Positions 8,380-16,255 of a stretch of DNA of 35,598 nucleotides are shown here, one piece after another. Position 1 is the stretch's first letter, and every line of letters begins with the position of its first letter. Source of the DNA: Pseudomonadota bacterium. Lineage in GTDB: Bacteria; Pseudomonadota; Gammaproteobacteria; Burkholderiales; Chitinibacteraceae. The stretch covers positions 1 through 35,598 of the forward strand of contig JAGTRM010000036.1 in assembly GCA_018261735.1 (NCBI GenBank), written 5' to 3'. Below the pieces are notes generated by a model. That model was not told where the DNA came from. It did not search any database and worked only from the letters and a program-made list of their open reading frames with translations. A program made the position numbers and the translations under genes.

Positions 8380-8607
8380 ATGAAATTCCTGAGTCGCTTT
8401 ACCCGGAGTCCCTATCTCAATCTGATCGTTGGACTCATCCTCATCCTGATTAGTGCCGACGAAGTGATGTCGTCCCTGCAGGACGGCCTGGATGCCGCAG
8501 ACATAAACAGTCACATGGGCCTGACTTTCATGGGCATTGTTCACACGCTCAAGGCCCTGCCGGATTTGTTCGAAGGCGCCGAGTATCTGCAGCGCGCCAA
8601 AGGCTGA
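8380..8607 (+). CDS. Small membrane protein of unknown function
   Basis: A 75-residue product with one strong hydrophobic helix (about residues 10-26, LNLIVGLILILISADEV) and a second weaker one around MGLTFMGIVHTLKAL. It starts with MKFLSRFTRSP, and the SD CCGGAGG ends seven bases before the ATG. The frame is open further upstream to 8233, but that extension overlaps the patatin gene and is not coding-like. Same strand as the patatin gene with a 59-base gap, so probably co-transcribed. No function assigned. Confidence 0.7.
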   Translation: MKFLSRFTRSPYLNLIVGLILILISADEVMSSLQDGLDAADINSHMGLTFMGIVHTLKALPDLFEGAEYLQRAKG

Positions 8608-8689
8608 GCGGGCCAGGTTGGAAGTTTTTCCTGCGGGCGGTTCAGGCGGCCAGCGCTGGCCGCGCAGAATGCCAATCCGACAGCCCGTA

Positions 8690-8790
8690 GGGGCGAATAG
8701 CAAAGCGTATTCGCCCGATTGTATGCAAAAGATGCGTGCGATTACGCCCCGAAGGAAGTCCCCTTGGGGGACGCTGCGCTAATCACCTAC
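8690..8790. repeat. Two adjacent palindromic intergenic repeats
   Basis: First unit: GGGCGAATA (8691-8699) pairs with TATTCGCCC (8708-8716). Second unit: GTGCGATTACGC (8736-8747) is loosely inverted as GCGCTAATCACC (8777-8788), with a nested hairpin GTCCCC / GGGGAC at 8758-8772 between. Both shapes resemble dispersed intergenic repeats of proteobacteria. The 229-base gap between the small membrane gene and the DUF4236 gene holds nothing else I can name. Confidence 0.55.
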
Positions 8791-8836
8791 ACGGCCCTGC
8801 GCGGCTTTATCGCGCAGCGTCCGGTGGACCGCAGGG

Positions 8837-9940
8837 TTATGCTGCCTGCACAATACTGGCACCTTCCTTAGGCATCTTCTTGCTCAGCGAAGCAATGGCC
8901 TCTGCGAAACCGTTTCCGGTGCCACACCGGGACAATTGAAGACTTTCGTTTAGCCCAGAATGGCTCGATAGTGTGATTTCCTCGTATCGGCAAATAGGAA
9001 GTTCTTTGTTGTCTTTGAATCGCTTGTCCGGGCCACCTGATTTGTTGACATATTTCCAAGTTCGATCAACGACTTCGGCATCTCGAGGAACTGACTCACT
9101 TTCGATGAATCGAGTTGTACCCACTTCAATGCGTAGTTCTTGATAGCTGACAGCGCCCACACCGTTTTGGTCATATACAAGAACGCGGTCGGGAAAGAAG
9201 TGCAGCGTTTGACGACCGACACCAATTGCAATGGTTTCTATGTTCGTCTTGACGAAGGGTGGCTCGGCCTTGCAAATAGATGTGTTTTTTCGACGGACAA
9301 GATCGCTTGCTCCCGCATGGTATTTCCGGTCATGAACTTTCCCAGACGCTTCGATATGCCAAGCTGCCGCGCAATTGGCCAGGTGACTTGCAGCAGTATG
9401 AAGTTGAGCGTAGGCGGCTTCCATGTCAGGGTCAAAGCCGTAGAACAGTACGACGGTTTTTTCTAATGCATCCCGAGTATGGGCTGCATACGTTCCAGCA
9501 GTGCCCGCGAGTGCGACTATAGCCAGTAGCCAGACGGGCCAACTTGAAGAGACGCCAAAACCAAGAGCCACAACAGAGGCAATTGCGACGATAGGCCACA
9601 AACGCGTCTTGGCTCGCTTTCGGTTAAGTTCGTCTAGAAGCTCACGGGATGAAGAATCGACGATTTGAGAAACATCTGCCGATTCGATCTCTTCAAGCGG
9701 AGTGTGAGTTTCCGATGGTATTTCAGGAGCTAGCGGCTGGGCTGGCGAGCTACGAGGCGAAGACGACGGAGGAAGCGTCGCGCGGTAATACAGGCCGCCT
9801 CGGCCCATGTGGACGTAGTTACCTCGTGGGCCGACACCAAAGCGAAGACCGGTTACCCCCGCCGAGACGCCGATTCCTGACTTCGATAGGTTGAATCGCA
9901 GTGGTCCAACGCTGATGCTCTTTCTCAGATAGAAGCCCAT
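8837..9940 (-). CDS. DUF4236-domain membrane protein
   Basis: A 367-residue protein of unknown function. Residues 1-53 form a clear DUF4236 domain (MGFYLRKSISVGPLRFNLSK, then repeated Gly-rich turns such as GLRFGVGPRGNYVHMGRGG). A Ser/Pro-rich linker (54-110), two adjacent transmembrane helices (about 113-130 and 134-152) and a long C-terminal region without a recognised domain follow. SD GGAGG lies eight bases before the ATG. Its base composition is visibly lower in GC than its neighbours, and repeats adjoin its 3' side, so it may have been acquired by transfer. Confidence 0.75.
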   Translation of the reverse strand: MGFYLRKSISVGPLRFNLSKSGIGVSAGVTGLRFGVGPRGNYVHMGRGGLYYRATLPPSSSPRSSPAQPLAPEIPSETHTPLEEIESADVSQIVDSSSRELLDELNRKRAKTRLWPIVAIASVVALGFGVSSSWPVWLLAIVALAGTAGTYAAHTRDALEKTVVLFYGFDPDMEAAYAQLHTAASHLANCAAAWHIEASGKVHDRKYHAGASDLVRRKNTSICKAEPPFVKTNIETIAIGVGRQTLHFFPDRVLVYDQNGVGAVSYQELRIEVGTTRFIESESVPRDAEVVDRTWKYVNKSGGPDKRFKDNKELPICRYEEITLSSHSGLNESLQLSRCGTGNGFAEAIASLSKKMPKEGASIVQAA

Positions 9941-10274
9941 GGACTAAACCTCCGAAACGGTGTGAATGTAGGCGGCAAACTATGTTATTCGACCCCACTT
10001 CCTGAAGCCTGATCGGGGTAGGATGAGGTCATGTTGATGGATGTATCATCCTGCCACAAAAATTACTTCAAGTTATCCAGGCAAACAAAAAATCACCCGC
10101 TTCATTGACCCGGCACGCCGCCTTCCCGCCGTTCCTGATCCCCACCGCCTTGCTGGCTGCGCTGAATGCCGAGCGATCGACTAGTGTTAACACTGTAACC
10201 AGCCAAAGTGGCGCCGGTTAACCATCGACGAAACCGCTAGAAATCCTTCGCATCAAATCGAGCAGGAGCCAAAC
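9941..10274. other. Intergenic region with two TTAA-centred palindromes
   Basis: This 334-base gap separates the divergent DUF4236 and cPGS-like genes. It holds a perfect 12-bp palindrome AGTGTTAACACT (10183-10194) and an 8-bp palindrome GGTTAACC (about 10215-10222), both within 95 bases of the downstream start and therefore possible operator sites. The stretch 10085-10220 is GC-rich and open in one frame (AFPPFLIPTALLAALNAER), but has no start with an SD; it may be a gene remnant or chance. Confidence 0.4.
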
Positions 10275-11618
10275 ATGACCCGCCAGCCAAACCGCACGCG
10301 CCTTTTGATTCTGGGGGCCGGCGGGCGCGATTTTCACAATTTCAATCTGGTCTACCGCGATGATCCCGGTTGCGAGGTGGTGGCCTTTACCGCGGCGCAG
10401 ATTCCCGGCATTGCCGGGCGGCGCTATCCGCCAGAACTTGCCGGGCCGCTTTATCCCAAGGGCATTCCGATCTTTGACCAGGCCGATCTGGATGCGCTCT
10501 GTCGCCAGCATGCCATCGATCAGGTGGTGTTCGCCTACAGCGATGTGCCTCATGCCGCGGTCATGCATCTGGCCTCGCAGGTGCTGGCGACGGGGGCGGA
10601 TTTTCTGCTGTTGGGGCCGGAGCGTACCCAGCTCCGGGCCAATGTTCCGGTTATTGCGGTTTCGGCGGTGCGCACCGGCTGTGGCAAATCGCAGACTGCG
10701 CGCTATCTTTCCCGGTTGCTGCGCGCGGCAGGGTTTCGCATCGCGGTGATCCGCCACCCGATGCCGTATGGCGATCTGGCGCGTCAGGCGGTGCAGCGCT
10801 TTGCCTCGCGCGCCGATCTGGATGCCGCGGCCTGCACGATCGAGGAGCGCGAGGAGTACGAACCGCATCTGGCGGCGGGCAATGTGGTGTTTGCCGGTGT
10901 TGACTATGCGCGCATCGTGGCGCAAGCGCAGGCCGAAGCGGACCTGATTCTGTGGGATGGCGGCAACAACGATTTTCCTTTCGTACAGCCCGATCTGCAT
11001 ATCGTGCTGGTCGATCCGCTACGGCCCGGGCACGAGTCTGCCTACCATCCGGGCGAGGCGGTGCTGCGCATGGCTGATGTGGTGGTCGTTGCCAAGAGCG
11101 ATGCCGCGACGGTCGACGATGTGGCGCGTGTAACCGCCGCAGTCCGCGCGCTGAATCCGCAGGCTGCGATTGTGCGCGCCGCCTCGCCGGTCCGGCTGGA
11201 TGGCGATATGGCCATATCGGGCCGGCGGGTGCTGGTGGTGGAGGATGGCCCGACGGTCACGCATGGCGATATGCCGTGGGGGGCGGGTTTTGTTGCGGCC
11301 ACGGCGGCGGGTGCCCAGATTATTGATCCGCGTCCGTTTGCCGCGCCTTTGCTCGCCGCCGCTTATGCCCAGTATCCGCATCTGGGCGCCGTGCTGCCGG
11401 CGCTGGGTTATTCGCCGGAGCAACTTGAAGCCTTGCAGCAGAGCATCAATGCCGCGCCGGTCGATTTGGTCGTGGCCGCCACGCCGATCGATCTGGGCGC
11501 GCTGCTTTCGCTCAATAAGCCGGTGGTGCGTGCCCGCTACGAATTCGCCGAGATGGACGAGCCCGGTTTGGCTGGCATCGTGAAGGATTTTCTGGGGCAT
11601 ACCACCTGGGCGTTATAG
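10275..11618 (+). CDS. P-loop protein of the cyclic 2,3-diphosphoglycerate synthetase type
   Basis: A 447-residue cytoplasmic protein. The N-terminus is a Rossmann-like domain (LLILGAGGRDFHNFN). From about residue 125 comes a nucleotide-binding domain whose P-loop reads VRTGCGKSQTAR (lysine 138), the form seen in archaeal cyclic 2,3-diphosphoglycerate synthetase (COG2403) rather than in ordinary GTPases. DGGNNDFPF (about residue 230) fits the second conserved motif of that family. Bacterial members are uncharacterised, so the reaction is not established here. SD GCAGGAG lies six bases before the ATG. No obvious functional partner is adjacent. Confidence 0.8.
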   Translation: MTRQPNRTRLLILGAGGRDFHNFNLVYRDDPGCEVVAFTAAQIPGIAGRRYPPELAGPLYPKGIPIFDQADLDALCRQHAIDQVVFAYSDVPHAAVMHLASQVLATGADFLLLGPERTQLRANVPVIAVSAVRTGCGKSQTARYLSRLLRAAGFRIAVIRHPMPYGDLARQAVQRFASRADLDAAACTIEEREEYEPHLAAGNVVFAGVDYARIVAQAQAEADLILWDGGNNDFPFVQPDLHIVLVDPLRPGHESAYHPGEAVLRMADVVVVAKSDAATVDDVARVTAAVRALNPQAAIVRAASPVRLDGDMAISGRRVLVVEDGPTVTHGDMPWGAGFVAATAAGAQIIDPRPFAAPLLAAAYAQYPHLGAVLPALGYSPEQLEALQQSINAAPVDLVVAATPIDLGALLSLNKPVVRARYEFAEMDEPGLAGIVKDFLGHTTWAL

Positions 11619-11683
11619 ATGTTGTCTAAGCGGTAAAACCGGTCTGGCTTCGCCTGGACGTGGCAGCATTGCATGGGGAAAAA

Positions 11684-11709
11684 GGGAAAGCCCGCGCAAC
11701 GGCGGGCTT
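11684..11709 (-). terminator. Probable terminator for the DUF445 gene
   Basis: AAGCCCGC (11688-11695) and GCGGGCTT (11702-11709) form a perfect 8-bp stem. On the minus strand it is followed by TTTCCCTTTTT, so it best serves the leftward DUF445 gene while also being placed to stop the rightward gene ending at 11618. A weaker hairpin, TCATCC / GGATGA (about 11752-11769), lies nearer the DUF445 stop. Confidence 0.6.
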
Positions 11710-11835
11710 CGGGAATTGGTGCAAGGCATCTCGGACTCAGCCTTGCTCAAGTCATCCCCTAGAGGATGAGTTGACTATAGCAGTGCATTGTTACGTTGCA
11801 ATGACAAGCGTTTAACGACAAATCGCGAGCAGGTT

Positions 11836-13134
11836 TCAAAGTTTGGCCCATTGCGTAGCCGCATGAATTACCAGCCCGACCAGCCCGCCCACCAGCGTGC
11901 CGTTCAGGCGGATATATTGCAGATCGGTGCCAAGGTTAAGCTCCAGCCGGTCGGCCATGTAGCGGTCATCCCATGCCTTTACCTGCTCCGCGATGAACTG
12001 GCCGATCTGTTCGCGGTGCTCCTCGACCAGTGGCGGCACGGATTGCTCGATTTGCTCGTTGATCCAGATCTGCATGTTGGGATCGGCCTGCAGCCTGGCG
12101 CCGAGTGATGCCACGCCCGCAACGATCTGGGCGCGAACCGTGGAATCGGTGCGGTGGATATCCGTGTGCAACCAGGCCAGAAATTGTTGCCAGAGTTCAT
12201 GCACATAGCCGGCGACTGCCGGGTGGGCCAGCAGATCGTGTTTCAGCTGTTCGCCTTTGCGGTGGAAATCCGGATCGGTTTTCAATTTGTCGACAAAACT
12301 GATGATGTAGCGGTCAAAACGCTGGCGCATGGCGTGATCGGGATCGGCGTAAATATCCTGCAATTCTTTCTGGATGCCGTGCACCAGTTTTTCGGCGGCA
12401 AAGCGGCCGGCGGCTTTATCCAGATGCACGTAGCGCAAAATCTCGAATTCGCCGGCAATCATGGTGGCCAGTTTTTCCTGTATCACCGGGCGCTCCAGTT
12501 GCCGGTCGATTTCCTGCAGCACCTCGTTCAACAGAAAATGATGGCGGCCGTCCTGGGTAAGGATTTCCAGCAGGTTGCCGCCGAGCTTGGCAATCTCCAG
12601 CCGTTGCAGTTGGGCGACGATGCTGCTTTGCAAGAAAGCAAGCACGCGCCGGTCGTCCAGCGTATTCACGCCATACGACAAGGCCCGGACCGCCAGATTG
12701 CCAATGAAGCGTTGGCTTTGCGGTTTGTTCAACCAGATCACCAGCCGGGCCGCCGGGTTGAATTCGCGGATTTTGCACAGTATCCGCTCGGTCGAAAGAA
12801 AATGCCCCTGGATGAAACTGCCCAGGTTGTCGGCAATGCGGCCTTTGTTTTTTGGGATGATGGCGGTATGGGGAATCGGCAGCCCCAGCGGGCGGCGAAA
12901 CAGGGCGACGATGGCAAACCAGTCGGCCAATGCCCCGACCATTGCGGCCTCGGCAAATGCCGCCAGATAGGGCAGGGCGGGGTGGCGGGCTGCGAGGGCG
13001 GTGCTGATCAGGTAGATGACCGCTGCCAGCAGCAACATGCCCAGCGCGGCCAGTTTCATGCGTTTCAGGCGCAAGCGCTTGCAGCGCGTTTCGGCGTCGT
13101 CGCTTGCCCAGACTGGCGTAGTTTGAATGGCCAT
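11836..13134 (-). CDS. DUF445 (YjiN-like) inner-membrane protein
   Basis: A 432-residue protein with an N-terminal transmembrane helix (about 27-46), the family hallmark AEAAMVGALADWFAIVALFRRPLG running into PIPHTAIIP (about 61-94), a long helical cytoplasmic or periplasmic body, and a C-terminal helix (LNGTLVGGLVGLVIHAA). Length agrees with E. coli YjiN (426). ATG 13134 is preferred because AAAGGGAAG lies about nine bases before it; an in-frame ATG at 13224 would add 30 residues unlike the family. Function of the family is not established. Confidence 0.85.
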   Translation of the reverse strand: MAIQTTPVWASDDAETRCKRLRLKRMKLAALGMLLLAAVIYLISTALAARHPALPYLAAFAEAAMVGALADWFAIVALFRRPLGLPIPHTAIIPKNKGRIADNLGSFIQGHFLSTERILCKIREFNPAARLVIWLNKPQSQRFIGNLAVRALSYGVNTLDDRRVLAFLQSSIVAQLQRLEIAKLGGNLLEILTQDGRHHFLLNEVLQEIDRQLERPVIQEKLATMIAGEFEILRYVHLDKAAGRFAAEKLVHGIQKELQDIYADPDHAMRQRFDRYIISFVDKLKTDPDFHRKGEQLKHDLLAHPAVAGYVHELWQQFLAWLHTDIHRTDSTVRAQIVAGVASLGARLQADPNMQIWINEQIEQSVPPLVEEHREQIGQFIAEQVKAWDDRYMADRLELNLGTDLQYIRLNGTLVGGLVGLVIHAATQWAKL

Positions 13135-13370
13135 GCGCGCGGCTTCCCTTTGCAAATCATTAAGTACAGCGTAGCGATTGGTGTGCGGTGTGTACAGGTC
13201 GGCCGTGATTACCACTTGTAGCACATGGTGTTATGCGACCTTGAATCAAGTTTTGCACGGGTTTTCGTTGTTTTCAGGTTCTGGCCGTGTGGTGGGTACT
13301 GGCTGCTAAACTGTCAGGACCAACCTTGAATCCATCAAGGGAAACCGATTGGGCCGGAGCCTTTAAGATC

Positions 13371-13838
13371 ATGAAAAAACACTTTTTCCTTTCCTTGGCC
13401 GGCATGCTGCTGCTTGCAGGCCATCCTGTTTATGCCGAAACCATAGGCTGCGTGACCACAGCCTGGAAGCTTCTCGGTGCCAATCACCGGGTCTGCGTCG
13501 AGGCGTTTGCCGACAAGAAAATTCCCGGCGTAACCTGCCATGTCAGCCAGGCGCGCACTGGCGGGGTTTCCGGTTCGCTCGGCTTGGCGCAAGACCCGTC
13601 GCAGTTCTCGCTGGCCTGCCGGCAAACCGGGCCGATTACGCTGCCGACCAAAATACCGAAGGAAGAGGTCGTGTTCTCGGAAGATACCTCGATCCTGTTC
13701 AAGGAAACGCGGGTTACCCGTTTGTGGGATGAGGCCAACAAGACGCTGGTTTATCTCGCCATCAGCCGAAAGATTATCGAGGGCGCGCCGGCCAACAGTA
13801 TTTCGACCGTGCCGGTCATGCCCTGGGCCGGGCGATAA
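13371..13838 (+). CDS. creA: CreA family secreted protein
   Basis: A 155-residue periplasmic protein. Signal peptide MKKHFFLSLAGMLLLAGHPVYA with likely cleavage after residue 22. The mature part begins ETIGCVTTAWKLLG and carries the conserved CreA core (VEAFADKKIPGVTCHVSQA, then GGVSGSLGLAEDP-like text and FSLACRQTGPI). Three cysteines could form a disulfide. Function of CreA is unknown despite its name. The frame is open upstream to 13287, but the start at 13371 gives a proper signal peptide and has CGGAG about 12 bases before it. Confidence 0.85.
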   Translation: MKKHFFLSLAGMLLLAGHPVYAETIGCVTTAWKLLGANHRVCVEAFADKKIPGVTCHVSQARTGGVSGSLGLAQDPSQFSLACRQTGPITLPTKIPKEEVVFSEDTSILFKETRVTRLWDEANKTLVYLAISRKIIEGAPANSISTVPVMPWAGR

Positions 13839-13887
13839 AAAGTAGAGTGGGTTCCGGTGGCTGAGGTATTTGCAAAGGAGTGATGCC

Positions 13888-14874
13888 ATGCGCGCCATGA
13901 TTCTGGATTCGCCCCGTATCCCGCTGCGGCTGGTCGAATGGGCGCAACCCGTGGCCGGAGCTGGCGAAATCCTGTTGCAGGTCGAGGCATGCGGTGTTTG
14001 CCGCACCGATCTGCATCTGGTGGATGGCGAGCTGCCCTATCCGTTGCAGCCAGTCATTCCGGGGCATGAGATTGTCGGGCGTGTTGCCGGGCTGGGTGAG
14101 GGCGTGACCGGTTTTGCGCTGGGCCAGCGCGTTGGCGTGCCCTGGCTGGGCTGGACTTGCGGTGCCTGTGATTATTGCAAGTCCGGGCAGGAAAACCTCT
14201 GCGATACGGCACGTTTCACCGGGTATACCCGGCAGGGCGGCTATGCGGAATATACGGTGGCCGACCAGCGCTTCTGTTTTCCACTGCCGGAATCCGCGCC
14301 GGCTGCGGAGCTGGCGCCTTTGCTGTGCGCCGGGCTGATTGGCTACCGGGCGCTGCGCATGGCGGGCGACGCCCGGCGCATCGGCATCTATGGCTTTGGC
14401 GCGGCGGCGCATATCCTGGCGCAGGTGTTGGCGCAGCAACAACGGCCGTTTTACGCCTTTACCCGTCCCGGCGATGAAGAGAGCCAGGCTTTTGCCCGCC
14501 AGCTTGGCGCGGCGTGGGCCGGAAACTGCACCGACGATGCGCCGGAAGCGCTCGATGCCGCGCTGATTTTCGCGCCCAGCGGAGAGCTGGTTCCCGCCGC
14601 GCTGCGCCAGGTGCGCAAAGGCGGAACCGTGGTTTGCGCGGGAATCCACATGAGCGATATTCCCGCGTTCCCGTACCGGATTATGTGGGGCGAACGCACG
14701 ATCCGCTCCGTCGCCAACCTGACGCGCGAAGACGGAACGCGTTTTCTGCAAATGGTTGCAGATAAGCCGGTTCATACTTCGGTGCAGGTGTATCCACTGG
14801 AACAGGCCAACGAGGCGCTGCTGGCATTGCGACAAGGGAAGGTACAAGGGGCCGCTGTGCTGGTTCCTGGTTAA
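13888..14874 (+). CDS. Zinc-dependent alcohol dehydrogenase family protein
   Basis: A 328-residue medium-chain dehydrogenase. Catalytic zinc ligands C38 (GVCRTD), H60-E61 (GHEIVG) and C147 are present, as are the structural zinc cysteines C91, C94, C97 and C105 (CGACDYCKSG). The nucleotide-binding fold begins at IGIYGFGAAAH (165-175), a slightly degenerate glycine motif. Substrate cannot be read from sequence. ATG 13888 has AAGGAG seven bases before it; an upstream TTG at 13870 is rejected. It ends 9 bases from the convergent MFS gene with no terminator in between. Confidence 0.87.
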   Translation: MRAMILDSPRIPLRLVEWAQPVAGAGEILLQVEACGVCRTDLHLVDGELPYPLQPVIPGHEIVGRVAGLGEGVTGFALGQRVGVPWLGWTCGACDYCKSGQENLCDTARFTGYTRQGGYAEYTVADQRFCFPLPESAPAAELAPLLCAGLIGYRALRMAGDARRIGIYGFGAAAHILAQVLAQQQRPFYAFTRPGDEESQAFARQLGAAWAGNCTDDAPEALDAALIFAPSGELVPAALRQVRKGGTVVCAGIHMSDIPAFPYRIMWGERTIRSVANLTREDGTRFLQMVADKPVHTSVQVYPLEQANEALLALRQGKVQGAAVLVPG

Positions 14875-14883
14875 CTGACCATC

Positions 14884-16077
14884 TCAAGCCAAAGCGCGCG
14901 GTCGCCAAGCCAGCCCGATCAGCGCCAGGACGCAAAAAACGGCGCCTGCGTGAAAGGTAAACGCTGCGCCGAGCCTGTCCCAGAAAAAGCCTGCCAGGAC
15001 GCTGGCCGCGAGCATGGCGATGCCGCTCATCAGATTGAAGAAACCATAGGCCGTGCCGCGCAGATCAGCCGGCGCGGTATCGGCCACCATCGTGGCGAGC
15101 AGGCTCTGGGTCATCCCCATGTGCACGCCCCACAGGGCCACCCCGGCCAGCACCACGCCCCAATGCCTGCTGCTGGCCAGCACCAGATCGGCTGCGATCA
15201 ATACCACCAATCCGAGCGCCAGCAGTTTGGCGTGGCTCATGCGGTCGGCAAGTTTGCCGAACGGATAGGCCGATGCGGCGTAGACCACGTTCATCGCGAC
15301 CATGACGAGTGGCACCAGTGCGAGCGGCATGCCGCTCTGCTGGGCGCGCAGCACCAGGAAGGCTTCGCTGAAACGCGCCAGCGTGAAGATGGCGCCAATG
15401 CCGACCACCCACCAGTACGCACTGCCAAGGCGGCGCAGGTTCTCGCGGCGGATCGGGTTGGTTCGCTTGCCGCCTTCGTGGTGTGCCGGCTCGCGCACGC
15501 CCAGCCACAGCAAGGCAACAGCCATCAATCCGGGAATTACCGCAAACCAGAATACCGCGCGGAAATTGTTGGCCCACAGCAGCATCAACGCTGCGCCCAG
15601 CAACGGCCCGAGAAACGCGCCCACTGTGTCGAGCGACTGGCGCAGACCGAATGCCGCGCCCCGGATGGCTGGCGGGGTAATGTCGGCCACCAGCGCATCA
15701 CGCGGCGCACCGCGCACGCCCTTGCCGATGCGGTCCAGCAGGCGGGCAGTGAGCACGATGCCCACTGTCGGCGCCATGGCAAACAGCGGTTTGGTGAGTG
15801 CGCCAAGGGTGTAGCCGAACAGCGCGAGCCCTTTTCGTTTGCCGAGGTAATCGCTCAACACGCCGGAAAATACCTTCACGATCAATGCGGTGGATTCTGC
15901 CAGTCCTTCAATCAAGCCCACAGTCAGGGCGCTGGCGCCGAGTGTGGTAACCATGAATAGCGGCAACAGGCTGTGAATCATTTCCGAGGAAATATCCATT
16001 AGCATGCTGACAAAACCGAGCGCCCATACGGCAGCCGGAATCTGATGCAGGGTGGAAGCGATGTTTTTAGTTGTCAT
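14884..16077 (-). CDS. MFS transporter
   Basis: A 397-residue polytopic inner-membrane protein with about 12 hydrophobic segments. The MFS loop 2-3 motif appears as GVLSDYLGKRKGL and a second copy in the other half as GKLADRMSHAKLL. The sequence LDRIGKGVRGAPRDALVAD is typical of a bacterial MFS group often annotated only as MFS transporter. Substrate unknown. The frame is open far upstream, overlapping nrdJ, but the start MTTKNIASTLHQ at 16077 precedes the first helix; its SD (GGGA) is weak. Divergent from nrdJ across 178 bases. Confidence 0.85.
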   Translation of the reverse strand: MTTKNIASTLHQIPAAVWALGFVSMLMDISSEMIHSLLPLFMVTTLGASALTVGLIEGLAESTALIVKVFSGVLSDYLGKRKGLALFGYTLGALTKPLFAMAPTVGIVLTARLLDRIGKGVRGAPRDALVADITPPAIRGAAFGLRQSLDTVGAFLGPLLGAALMLLWANNFRAVFWFAVIPGLMAVALLWLGVREPAHHEGGKRTNPIRRENLRRLGSAYWWVVGIGAIFTLARFSEAFLVLRAQQSGMPLALVPLVMVAMNVVYAASAYPFGKLADRMSHAKLLALGLVVLIAADLVLASSRHWGVVLAGVALWGVHMGMTQSLLATMVADTAPADLRGTAYGFFNLMSGIAMLAASVLAGFFWDRLGAAFTFHAGAVFCVLALIGLAWRPRALA

Positions 16078-16255
16078 CTTCAATCCCGTGGCGAGGACAA
16101 GCGGGAGGACGTCATCCACAAATTCTGTGGATAACTCTTGGGACAAGTTTCGCAAGTTTATGATTGGACTACGCTTTGCTTCCCGGCTTTCAATTTGGGC
16201 ACGCATCGGGCGCCGATTTTCGACGACGGCTAGACTAAACTGAAAAATCCACGCA

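Noticed and set aside
10085..10220. A gene remnant before the cPGS-like gene
   Set aside because: The open frame is short, lacks a start with SD and shows no recognisable family, so only noted as intergenic.
13135..13224. A 30-residue N-terminal extension of the DUF445 protein
   Set aside because: The inner ATG at 13134 has a better SD and gives the family length; the extra residues are unlike the family.
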